A stretch of 55,592 bases of DNA from Gammaproteobacteria bacterium (lineage in GTDB: Bacteria > Pseudomonadota > Gammaproteobacteria > Pseudomonadales > Halieaceae), in NCBI GenBank assembly GCA_030426545.1, contig JAUHYL010000021.1, forward strand, positions 1 to 55,592. The letters are read 5' to 3'. Position numbers and translations under genes: made by a program. This document shows, one piece after another, positions 25,337 to 33,141 of the stretch (the stretch's first letter is position 1; each line of letters starts with the position of its first letter). The notes beneath the pieces are model-generated. The model was not told the DNA's origin. It was given only the letters and a program-made list of their open reading frames with translations, and did no database searches.

Positions 25337-25665
25337 AAGCTTTCCTTCCGTTTGTCCACGGCCTGATTATTCTCCGTGGCGATTTATCCTGTCTGGAGCG
25401 CGCGCTTTACCACGACGTCCAGCTGCACCGCACCCAGGCACCGCCCGCGCTGGCGTGCGACCAGTATGGAGCGAGACCGGGCATTAATACACCGCTGTGG
25501 CGTCAGGAAGCCGATGGTCGAATGACAGCGCGCTGTCGTCGCTGATGCCATACCGCCGCTGTACTTTGCCAGCCGCTGCCATGAAACTGTAGTCTATCAA
25601 TCACCACCGCCGACTCAATTGCGCAGCCACAGGGCGCCGGCACTACCCGGGAATACGATAACGCG
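25337..25665. other. 329-base divergent intergenic region, no gene
   Basis: No reading frame here has a start, ribosome site and family-like sequence. It must hold the promoters for the GST gene (-) and the transporter gene (+). On the plus strand TTGCCA at 25566-25571 and TGTAGT at 25588-25593 with 16 bases between form a weak sigma70 candidate. A 14-base perfect palindrome lies at 25524-25537. Confidence 0.45.
25524..25537. promoter_or_regulatory. Perfect 14-base palindrome in divergent gap
   Basis: GACAGCG followed directly by CGCTGTC, with no spacer. It lies 28 bases upstream of the candidate -35 for the transporter gene and could be an operator. Short GC-rich palindromes also occur by chance. 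Confidence 0.28.
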
Positions 25666-27093
25666 ATGCGCACACTCACCGCGCTGGAAAAGTGGTCCTA
25701 CGCCATAGGCAACATGCCCTACTCGGTGAAGGACGCCGCCTTCGTCAACTTCGTCGTTTTCTACTACACACAGGTGCAGGGACTTAGCGGACTCTATGCC
25801 GGGCTCGCGGCGTTTATTGCCATGTCCTGGGACGCCATTACCGACCCGGTAGTGGGCAGCTGGTCCGATACCCTGCGCTCGCGCTGGGGGCGCAGGCACC
25901 CGCCCATACTGCTCGGCGGTATTCCCTTCGCGCTGATGTTCGTGCCTCTATTTTCGCCACCAGAGGGGTTGAGCGAAGAAAGTCTGTTCATCTGGTTCAC
26001 CCTCGTGGCGGTGGCGTTACGCACGTTCCTGACAATCTACTTCATCCCGTTCTCCGCCATGGGCGCGGAACTGTCCACCGACTACGACGAGCGCACCGTG
26101 ATCGCGAAGGCCCGGGTGACCATGGGCTGGATCGCCGGCATGACATTACCTGCAGTAGGCCTGGGCCTGATCTTTCAGGGCAGCGGTGACAGCGACGGTC
26201 GATTGATCGCAGAGAACTACACGCAGTACGGCTTCGTCTCTGCCGCCCTGGCACTGGTCACGATTCTCATCTGCGTGTGGGGCACGCGCAGCGTCATCCC
26301 CAGGCTGCCGGTGGCGACCAGCAGCAGTCAGGGCCTCAGCGTCAGCAGGACGATCGCCGACTTGCGCTCGGCGCTGTCCAACTACAATTTTCGCGTCACT
26401 ATCGGCAGCAACCTCGCCTTTGGAATGGCCGCCGGCGTGTATTCCACCCTCGCCCTGTACATGGGCACCTACTTCTGGGAGTTCAGCACGGAACAACTGG
26501 CGGGGCTCATCGTGCCCACGGCCATCGGTTCCGTACTGGCGTTTACGATCACGGCGCGGCTGGGCGCCCGATTCGACAAGGCGACACTGCTGGCGGCGGC
26601 GAGCCTGGGCATCGCGGTAAACATGGTGTGGTTCATCGGCGCGCGACTGCTGGGCCTGCTGCCAGAGAATGGCCACCCGGTACTTTATCCACTGCAGTGG
26701 GTGGCCATTGTCCTGGGTGTTGTGTCCGTCGCCGGAGCGCAGATTGTCGGCATTTCCCTCACTGCGGACATTCTGGATGAGCAGGAACTGGCCACCGGTC
26801 AACGTCAGGAGGGTGTGTTCTTCGCTGCCGGTACCTTTGTGCAGAAAACCACCATGGGCTTTGGCACGCTGGTGGCCGGGATCGTGGTAGACCTGGCGGA
26901 TATCAAGCCGCAGACCCAGCCCGGTGAAGTTGCCGCCCAGAGCCTGACGCTGCTGGGCTGGTTCTCGGTGATTATTATCGGCGTACTGTCATTCATCGCG
27001 TTTCTGTTCGCACGCAAAATTCGCCTCGGGCGAAGCGACCACGGCACTATTCGCCAGGCCCTGGCAGCAAAGAACCCACAGGCCAGCGAGTAG
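25666..27093 (+). CDS. MFS transporter, GPH (glycoside-pentoside-hexuronide) type
   Basis: A 475-residue integral membrane symporter with about twelve hydrophobic segments. The GPH signature near residues 61-85 is clear (AITDPVVGSWSDTLRSRWGRRHP), and the middle loop carries YFIPFSAMGAELSTDYDERT. Classic members move sugars with Na or H ions, but the divergent group in marine proteobacteria occurs next to lipid, steroid or aromatic catabolic genes, so a hydrophobic acid is as plausible. It lies alone on the plus strand and ends at a strong bidirectional hairpin terminator. Confidence 0.85.
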   Translation: MRTLTALEKWSYAIGNMPYSVKDAAFVNFVVFYYTQVQGLSGLYAGLAAFIAMSWDAITDPVVGSWSDTLRSRWGRRHPPILLGGIPFALMFVPLFSPPEGLSEESLFIWFTLVAVALRTFLTIYFIPFSAMGAELSTDYDERTVIAKARVTMGWIAGMTLPAVGLGLIFQGSGDSDGRLIAENYTQYGFVSAALALVTILICVWGTRSVIPRLPVATSSSQGLSVSRTIADLRSALSNYNFRVTIGSNLAFGMAAGVYSTLALYMGTYFWEFSTEQLAGLIVPTAIGSVLAFTITARLGARFDKATLLAAASLGIAVNMVWFIGARLLGLLPENGHPVLYPLQWVAIVLGVVSVAGAQIVGISLTADILDEQELATGQRQEGVFFAAGTFVQKTTMGFGTLVAGIVVDLADIKPQTQPGEVAAQSLTLLGWFSVIIIGVLSFIAFLFARKIRLGRSDHGTIRQALAAKNPQASE

Positions 27094-27099
27094 CCGTTT

Positions 27100-27226
27100 G
27101 TTGAAGAAGTCGCTGGCGAGTGCAGTTTGAGGCGATTTCCTAAAAAAAAGCGCAGTGTACACGACAGTACTTGCGCATTTTTTTGAGGGAAGCAACGAAG
27201 AAATGTGCTGCCAGAGGTTTTTCAAC
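27100..27226. repeat. Candidate small inverted-end intergenic element
   Basis: The 139-base convergent gap is bounded by GTTGAA (27100-27105) and TTCAAC (27221-27226), with related flanks (GAAGAA and TTTTT). The hairpin terminator sits in the middle. The right end (GGTTTTTCAA, then CGCTAGCG near 27232) is very like 22268-22289 in another convergent gap. This suggests a dispersed palindromic element reused as a transcription terminator. Only two partial copies are visible in this window. Confidence 0.35.
27142..27184. terminator. Bidirectional intrinsic terminator
   Basis: Eight A (27142-27149), then GCGCA (27150-27154) and GTAC (27157-27160) pairing with GTAC (27167-27170) and TGCGC (27172-27176), then a run of T after a single A (27178-27184). 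The A-run serves as U-run on the minus strand and the T-run on the plus strand, so it can stop both the transporter transcript and the cyclase transcript that converge here. Confidence 0.8.
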
Positions 27227-27232
27227 ACGCCG

Positions 27233-28162
27233 CTAGCGAATCGCCACCGGGTTGATCATCATCTGCACCGCGCCGCGCACGCGAGCCTGACCCAGCACGA
27301 ACATGAACTCGTGCACATCGTCACGCACCAGCGGCCCGGTGTTCATGGTCTCCAGCAGGTAGATACCGTTTTCCTTCAGCAGTATCACGTGGCCCTGGAA
27401 GGTACGCGCCGGATCTGGCGACGGTGCCACATCAACACCCCAGGTGTCGGCACCCACGGCGACCACCCGCTTCGACGCCAGGTAGGTGGCGACTTCCTCG
27501 CTGATCCCCGGCTCACCGGAAGCCCAGGCGACCGGGTCACTGTCGAGCTTGGCGTCGGTCCAGCCGGTATGAAACAGCACGACATCGCCCTCACGCACCG
27601 GTGTACCCTGCGCTTTTTCCACCGCCTGCACATCCTTCACAGAAAACGATTCCCCGGCGGCAAGAAAGGCCTTACCCCGGTAGGCCGCCATGTCGAGTAC
27701 GATGCCGCGCGCGACCAGCGGCGGTACATTGTGTGTACCCAGTTTGGTCAGGCCTGAAATGTCGGAAATTTCCGTGCCCTTGAAACAGTTATAGAAATTG
27801 CCATCGGCACCGCCCATATGGCCCAGGCCATCCAGTTGCGAGCCAATACCGAACCAGCCGGTAAAGATGTCATCGTTGTACACCGCATTGGGAAAGGGAC
27901 GCTGGCCGAACTGTTGCCCGGGCTGCACCACCTGCAGGCTCATCTGCCGCGGCGGAAATGCCGGGGTGTTGCTGTCGATGGTAATACCCAATGGATAGGT
28001 TTTGCCCGTGGTAATCAGTTTACTGGCCGCCAGTACCGATGCCGCATTGATGAGGTTGGCGTTGCCAATTTCGTCCTCCGGGCCCCAGGGAGAGGGTTTG
28101 CACTCGGCGTGCACGAGGTTTGCACAAAGGAGTAGCGCAGCGACGGACAGGCTTGTCTTCAT
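27233..28162 (-). CDS. Exported cyclase-family (kynurenine formamidase-like) hydrolase
   Basis: A 309-residue protein of the cyclase/metal-dependent hydrolase family. Residues 1-19 are a signal peptide (cut after VHA), so it acts in the periplasm. The metal-binding motif is GSQLDGLGHMGG at 107-118, in place of the HxGTHxDxPxH of kynurenine formamidase; Asp111 and His115 are the surviving ligands, as in many members of this divergent branch. ATG 28162 is chosen for its AGGAGA box; the frame is open further upstream, antisense-free, but without a start signal. Amide or lactone hydrolysis is plausible. It is the last gene of a long minus-strand series, 134 bases after the MBL gene. Confidence 0.8.
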   Translation of the reverse strand: MKTSLSVAALLLCANLVHAECKPSPWGPEDEIGNANLINAASVLAASKLITTGKTYPLGITIDSNTPAFPPRQMSLQVVQPGQQFGQRPFPNAVYNDDIFTGWFGIGSQLDGLGHMGGADGNFYNCFKGTEISDISGLTKLGTHNVPPLVARGIVLDMAAYRGKAFLAAGESFSVKDVQAVEKAQGTPVREGDVVLFHTGWTDAKLDSDPVAWASGEPGISEEVATYLASKRVVAVGADTWGVDVAPSPDPARTFQGHVILLKENGIYLLETMNTGPLVRDDVHEFMFVLGQARVRGAVQMMINPVAIR

Positions 28163-28296
28163 GGAGTGTTCTCCTGGTTGTTTAGAAAATGTGTAGCGGC
28201 GGGAAATACAGTATAGGCCAATTAAGGCGGCTGACTTGAACGGGGTAATCTTCTGGCCGCGTGCCGCTATGCAGGTGTAAGCAGTGCGCGCAGCGC

Positions 28297-29244
28297 TCAC
28301 CCTTCCTGCAGGCCAGATTCGCGCCAGTGCAGCAGGCCCTGGGTATTCAATGGAATATCCTGCTGCAGCCACTGCTGCAAATCATCCTGCGCAGAAGACG
28401 GCGTATGCGCCTGCAACCGCGAAAGTGCATAGTCCAGTAGTGCCGCGGGCATCTCCTGCGGACCGACAGAAGTGTCCGCCGCGAGTGCCGCGTACTGCGC
28501 CACCTGGCTGGCCAGCAATTCGCTCTTGTCATCGGAATACGCAATGGCGCCGTAGTGCGTCAGGTACATGCGCTGCGGCGAGTAGGACGCCAACAGCGCC
28601 AGCGATGCGAGGTAAGCATCGGGATCAAACTGCGTCGGCGTGGTTGAGGGCAGTACGAAATCGCCCTCGGGAAAACGGAACCAGGGGTAACACACGCCGA
28701 ACATGTCGCCGGTAAACCAGCCGGCGCTCTGCTCATCCCAGATGCAGTGATGATGGCGCGCATGCCCCTCCGTAAAACGGAATTGCAGCTGCCTGGAACC
28801 GAGCTGCACGCAGTCGCCGTCGCCGGTGGCGAGAACGCGATCCTGGCTTACCGGCTGGATTTCGCCGTACAGTTTATGGAACGTGGACTCGCCGTACACG
28901 GCAATGGACGCAGCCACCAGACGCCCGGGATCGACCATGTGCCGCTCGCCGCGTGGGTGCACCACCAGTTGCGCCTCGGGAAAGGCTGCCATCATCGCAC
29001 CCGCACCGCCCGCGTGGTCCAGGTGAACGTGGGTAGGAATGACGTAGCGAACCTGCTGTGGCGCGATGCCGCGCTGATGCAGGTACTGCAATAGCAAGGG
29101 CACGCTGTGATTGGTGCCGGTTTCTATGACCGCGTAGTCATCGCCTGCCTGCACGAGATAAAAGCAGGCGATGCCGTGATCAATATACTGCGCATCGATG
29201 CAGGTGATGCCATGGCCCAGGTCTTCGAATCGCAGTGAATTCAT
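28297..29244 (-). CDS. MBL-fold metallo-hydrolase
   Basis: A 315-residue metallo-beta-lactamase-fold protein with the zinc motif THVHLDHAGG (His72, His74, Asp76, His77). Further metal ligands are likely in FTEGHARHHHCIWD and in LTHYGAI. It belongs to the glyoxalase II/lactonase side of the superfamily and would hydrolyse a thioester, lactone or phosphoester in the cytosol; no signal peptide is seen. It lies 57 bases after the DUF389 gene on the same strand. With the cyclase-family gene next to it, the pair could open and clear lactone or amide products, which is speculation. Confidence 0.83.
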   Translation of the reverse strand: MNSLRFEDLGHGITCIDAQYIDHGIACFYLVQAGDDYAVIETGTNHSVPLLLQYLHQRGIAPQQVRYVIPTHVHLDHAGGAGAMMAAFPEAQLVVHPRGERHMVDPGRLVAASIAVYGESTFHKLYGEIQPVSQDRVLATGDGDCVQLGSRQLQFRFTEGHARHHHCIWDEQSAGWFTGDMFGVCYPWFRFPEGDFVLPSTTPTQFDPDAYLASLALLASYSPQRMYLTHYGAIAYSDDKSELLASQVAQYAALAADTSVGPQEMPAALLDYALSRLQAHTPSSAQDDLQQWLQQDIPLNTQGLLHWRESGLQEG

Positions 29245-29301
29245 CGTTACAAGTCTGCCTTATTGATGCATCGCCCACGGCTACAGGCGAGGGATACCCT
29301 A

Positions 29302-31230
29302 CTAACGACGCAGATTGGACTGCACGTCCAGCACAATGGGCTCGCCCACGCGCTGGCTGATGAGTGCCTTCAACTCATCCACGTGCTCCGGCTCAAGCGG
29401 CGAGCCGGTACTCAGTACAACGCGCACCAGGTGCGGCTCACCCAGTCTCACGTCCGCCTGGCTGATTTCAACCACCTGGCCGGACAATTCCACTTCTCCC
29501 ACAGGCACCGACTCCAGGATGCGATCGCGGGTTACCAGGTGGGCAAAGGAAAGGGACAGCGGCAGGCTGATCAGCAACAGAATGACCGCGGTAACCCCCA
29601 TGCCCTTGCGCGCGCGGTTGAAGGGCGCAAAACCCAGCACCAGGAAGGTGGCACTGGCGGCGATGGCGATACCGACCAGGTTGGTAATCAACAACAGTGC
29701 TGCGCCGCCCGCCATCTGCCAGTCGCCCCAGCCCAGACCGACTCCCGCCACACTCAATGCTGGCACCAGTGCTACGGCAATGGCCACGCCGGCGAGACTC
29801 TTGGCAATTTCCTCCTTGGCATTCGCATAGGCGCCGGCAATACCGGATAACACCGCGACCATCAGATCCAGCAGCGTCGGGTGCATGCGCGCCTTCATCT
29901 CCATGGTCGGAATCTCCAGCGGCATCGCCCAGGCCATCAACACCGCGCAGGACAGCCCCCAGGCAATACCGGTGAGCATGGTGCGCCCGGAGGCATTCAT
30001 CAACAGGACATCGGAGCGCGCCAGCCCCATGGAAAAGGAGATGATAGGCGACATCAACGGCGCCAGAATCATCGCGCCAATGATGACCGGGGCGGAGTTT
30101 GCGTACATACCGCCCAGTGCCAGCATCACGCTGAGCACCATCAGCACCTTGTAGGACGAGGTCGCGGCGGCGTTGTCGCGCAGGGCGATGAACAGTTCGC
30201 GGTACTCATCCTCGGTGGCATGATTGAACAGCGGCAGGTGTTTTTTGATCAGGTGACCGGCGGTGGCGTCCACGGGGATATGGTTGAGGCGCACGGTTTC
30301 CTTATCGCCGTTTCTGGCTTCTTCCTTGCGCAGCACCAGGGCTGGCCCGGGCAGCACACGCAGTCGCTTCTCCTGTATCTGGAGCTCGATTTCCGAGGCA
30401 TGTACCGGCTTGCCGTCCAACAGATACTCCGTACCCTGGCGCGCGCTGATGTGCAGGCGATTGCTCTGGAAGAGACTGAGGGAGGCTGGCAGACGCGAGA
30501 GGTTGAGCTTGCGGGGCAGCAGCAAGCGCAACAGGAAAAACAGGTAGCTGACGATGCTGCGCGGCGCCAACGCCAGCAGCGTCAGGCGGCCATCGGACAG
30601 GCTCATTTCATCGGTGAAGGCGCGCTCGATCAGCTTGCTCTGCGTCTGGCCCATGACCACCATGCCCAGTGCCGCGAGTTTGATGCTGCGCTCCTTGCCG
30701 GTGGTCAGCGTATAGGGCAACAGAGTCATCTTAGCCAGACCTTTCAACGAGCCGCGCAGAAGGCTCCAGGTCGTTTGCTGACGATCCAGATCCCGCGGGC
30801 GCAATGCGAGCACTTTACCGATCACCACGGAGGTGAAGACCAGTTCATCGTTGCAGGTGAGCGCGTCGACCTCGATCACCGGCGCCTTCAGGAAATGCCG
30901 TATCATCGTCGGCAGGTCGCCTTTTACACCGAGGGCTGCACAGGCACGCTGCGCGCGCTGGTGCGGCAACACGCCCACCGCCCACTCGCGTTGCAACGCC
31001 AGCATCGAGATATCGCGTATCCTTTCGTCCCCCAGAAACACCAGGACATGCGCGCCCGGCGGAATCGTTTCACGCTCTTCCCAGGCCACCAGGCCGATGT
31101 GTTCCTCGGCACACAGTCGCGCTACCGCCCCAGTATCCAGTTCGGCATCGTGCACCAGAAAACGCAGCGGCGGTGCCGTAGCAGCCTCCCGGGATTGAGC
31201 AGATTCTTGCTGTTGCGCAGTGTCAGACAA
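29302..31230 (-). CDS. Lipid-kinase-like / DUF389 fusion membrane protein
   Basis: A 642-residue two-part protein. Residues about 20-320 look like a diacylglycerol/sphingosine-kinase-type region, with a small alpha/beta start and the beta-sandwich close (YLLDGKPVHASEIELQIQEKRLRVLPGPALVL), but the usual GGDGT nucleotide loop is not evident, so catalysis is doubtful. Residues about 360-560 form the DUF389 membrane domain, beginning SSYKVLMVLSVMLALGGMYANSAPVIIGAMILAPLMSPI. A soluble tail follows. The start is TTG 31230 behind AGGGAAG; no ATG is available nearby. DUF389 function is unknown. It lies between the SDR and MBL genes in a minus-strand series. Confidence 0.75.
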   Translation of the reverse strand: MSDTAQQQESAQSREAATAPPLRFLVHDAELDTGAVARLCAEEHIGLVAWEERETIPPGAHVLVFLGDERIRDISMLALQREWAVGVLPHQRAQRACAALGVKGDLPTMIRHFLKAPVIEVDALTCNDELVFTSVVIGKVLALRPRDLDRQQTTWSLLRGSLKGLAKMTLLPYTLTTGKERSIKLAALGMVVMGQTQSKLIERAFTDEMSLSDGRLTLLALAPRSIVSYLFFLLRLLLPRKLNLSRLPASLSLFQSNRLHISARQGTEYLLDGKPVHASEIELQIQEKRLRVLPGPALVLRKEEARNGDKETVRLNHIPVDATAGHLIKKHLPLFNHATEDEYRELFIALRDNAAATSSYKVLMVLSVMLALGGMYANSAPVIIGAMILAPLMSPIISFSMGLARSDVLLMNASGRTMLTGIAWGLSCAVLMAWAMPLEIPTMEMKARMHPTLLDLMVAVLSGIAGAYANAKEEIAKSLAGVAIAVALVPALSVAGVGLGWGDWQMAGGAALLLITNLVGIAIAASATFLVLGFAPFNRARKGMGVTAVILLLISLPLSLSFAHLVTRDRILESVPVGEVELSGQVVEISQADVRLGEPHLVRVVLSTGSPLEPEHVDELKALISQRVGEPIVLDVQSNLRR

Positions 31231-31314
31231 ACGAATACTTCCCTGTTAACCGCCCGTCACTGTAGCGCGCTGGCGGACGTTGTGTGAACGGTGAGCGTCC
31301 CGGCATCCCTGTGC

Positions 31315-32085
31315 CTAGCCGGAACAGGCCACCATGCCGCCATCGAGCACCAACATCTGCCCGGTCATCCACGCGGAAGCACGCGAGCACAGGTAGATGG
31401 CGGTGCCGGCGGCATCCTCGGGGCTGCCAATGCGGCCCAGCGGGATACCGGAGCCAATATCCAGTTCCGGGTCCAGCAGGTGCGCGGTCATCTTGCTGGG
31501 GAAAAATCCCGGCGCAATACCGTTTACGTTGACGCCCTGGGCTGCAAGATCCCCACCCAGGTGGCGCGTCAGGTGATGCACGGCCGCCTTGCTGGCGGAA
31601 TACGCGTAGTTGTTCATGTGGGGATGCGTGAGACCGTTGATGGAGCCAATGTTGACAATACGTGCCGGATCGCCGTCAGCGCTGGCCGCACGCAGCAGCG
31701 GCAGCAATTGCTGCGTGAGAAAGAACAGCGACTTCACGTTGAGATCCATGGTTTTATCCCAGCCGCTCTCGGGAAACTCGTCGATATCCGCACCCCAGGT
31801 CGCTCCGGCGTTATTGATCAGGATATGCAGCGCTTTTTCCCGGTCCGCGATCGCGGCGGCAAAGTCCTGCACGCCCTGCAGTGAGGAAAGGTCCGAGGGA
31901 ATCGCCACGCATTCACCGAGTGCTGACAGCTCATCGGCGGTTTCACGCAACTCCTTTTCGCGACGCGCGGTGATGTACACGCGCGCGCCGTTTTCGACGA
32001 AGCCACGGGCGATCATCGCACCAATCCCGCGCGAACCACCCGTCACGACGGCGACCTTGCCGCTGATATCAAACAAATTTTTCAT
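31315..32085 (-). CDS. SDR-family oxidoreductase
   Basis: A 256-residue classical short-chain dehydrogenase. Cofactor motif TGGSRGIG is at 15-22, with Arg41-Arg42 after the second strand pointing to NADPH. NNAG is at 91-94, the catalytic Ser148 lies in NIGSING, and Tyr162 with Lys166 are in YSASK. The RhlG/FabG-like layout suggests a 3-ketoacyl or ketone reductase. It begins 39 bases after the end of the AraC regulator gene and is on the same strand, so the two may be co-transcribed. Confidence 0.86.
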   Translation of the reverse strand: MKNLFDISGKVAVVTGGSRGIGAMIARGFVENGARVYITARREKELRETADELSALGECVAIPSDLSSLQGVQDFAAAIADREKALHILINNAGATWGADIDEFPESGWDKTMDLNVKSLFFLTQQLLPLLRAASADGDPARIVNIGSINGLTHPHMNNYAYSASKAAVHHLTRHLGGDLAAQGVNVNGIAPGFFPSKMTAHLLDPELDIGSGIPLGRIGSPEDAAGTAIYLCSRASAWMTGQMLVLDGGMVACSG

Positions 32086-32124
32086 AGCTAGCGTTTCCTT
32101 CTCAATAAAACAGGGGTGAATAGT

Positions 32125-33141
32125 CTATTGCTCTGCGCGCAGGCGGTATTCGGACGGTGCACAACCAAACCACAGCTTGAATGCGTTGGAAAACGACGCC
32201 TGATCGGAGTAACCAAGCAACAGCGCAATCTCCGTAATGGCCAGTCGAGGGTCGTCCAGGTAGCGGCAAGACTGCTCCTCGCGCACCTCCTGCAATATCC
32301 GCTTGAAGCTGGAACCGTGGGCGTTCAGCCGGCGCTGTAGCGTGCGTCGCGAGATACTCAACTCCTGCGCCAGGCTGTCAATGGTCAGCGCGCCGCCAGG
32401 CAGTGCACGCCGAATCGCCGCGCGCGTATCGCGCAGGAAGGGATCGCCTGCATCGGAGGCGGTAAACATGCCCGCAGGCCCCCGGCAAAAATCGCTGCTC
32501 AATTCGAAACTCAGGTCGATAAGCGGGTAGCGTACCACCTCGCGTGGAAAATACAGGCAACTCAGCTCGCAACCAAAACGCAGGTTGGGCCCGAAGGCGC
32601 GCTTCAGCGCACGCGTGTCATCGGGCAGCGCGTACGTGAATTCTGCGGCGCGCACCGGCACCGGGAGCGCACAGATGGCGTTGACGATATCGGTAGCCGA
32701 CTTCAGCATCTCATCCACAAGCGGACGCCAGGATGCCGTGCGCTCGTCCAGCGGGTGCCACTCCATGCGGATGTAATCGCCCTCGGCGCGAATGAGGATA
32801 CGCCCCATGTCGCCGCGCAGGCGCAGGGTGCTGGGAATGACGTTGAAGTACTCTTTCAGAGTGCGGCAGAACGTGGTCATGTACAGGTGCAGGTTGATGC
32901 CGCTGAAGTACACGATATGCCCGACGTACAGGCCCAGGTCCGGATCGCCACAGCGCTCCTGGGCTACGCGGTACAGGTTCAGGTAGGTACCCAGAGGAAT
33001 GCGTTCCGTGGCGTCCTGCAGCAGCTTGGGGCTGATTCCGACGTCGCGCAACAGTGCGTCGCCATTCACGCCCAACGCCGCGGCCGCCTGCACCACCGCG
33101 CGTGGCCCCAGCGCGAACACGCTGCCGCCGGAAGACTTCAA
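32125..33141 (-). CDS. AraC-family regulator (OruR/ArgR-like)
   Basis: A 338-residue regulator. An N-terminal arabinose-binding-like domain of the OruR type (about 10-215) is followed by the AraC helix-turn-helix pair at about 240-335 (IDSLAQELSISRRTLQRRLNAHG, then ITEIALLLGYSDQASFSNAFKLWFG). The start is TTG 33141, which overlaps the TGA of the carboxyltransferase gene as TTGA, so it is probably translated by reinitiation. An internal GTG at 33120 is the alternative. Regulators of this type often control the catabolic genes beside them. Such tight coupling to an enzyme gene is unusual. Confidence 0.83.
   Translation of the reverse strand: MKSSGGSVFALGPRAVVQAAAALGVNGDALLRDVGISPKLLQDATERIPLGTYLNLYRVAQERCGDPDLGLYVGHIVYFSGINLHLYMTTFCRTLKEYFNVIPSTLRLRGDMGRILIRAEGDYIRMEWHPLDERTASWRPLVDEMLKSATDIVNAICALPVPVRAAEFTYALPDDTRALKRAFGPNLRFGCELSCLYFPREVVRYPLIDLSFELSSDFCRGPAGMFTASDAGDPFLRDTRAAIRRALPGGALTIDSLAQELSISRRTLQRRLNAHGSSFKRILQEVREEQSCRYLDDPRLAITEIALLLGYSDQASFSNAFKLWFGCAPSEYRLRAEQ

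Noticed and set aside
27094-27228. Possible small protein across the transporter/cyclase gap (minus strand)
   Set aside because: The frame passes straight through the A/T runs of a terminator hairpin and has no ribosome box; a repeat element with terminator explains the sequence better.
29881-31287. 468-codon open frame on the plus strand
   Set aside because: It is antisense to the DUF389 fusion gene, which has recognisable domains. The product is rich in His, Gln and Arg with no family pattern.
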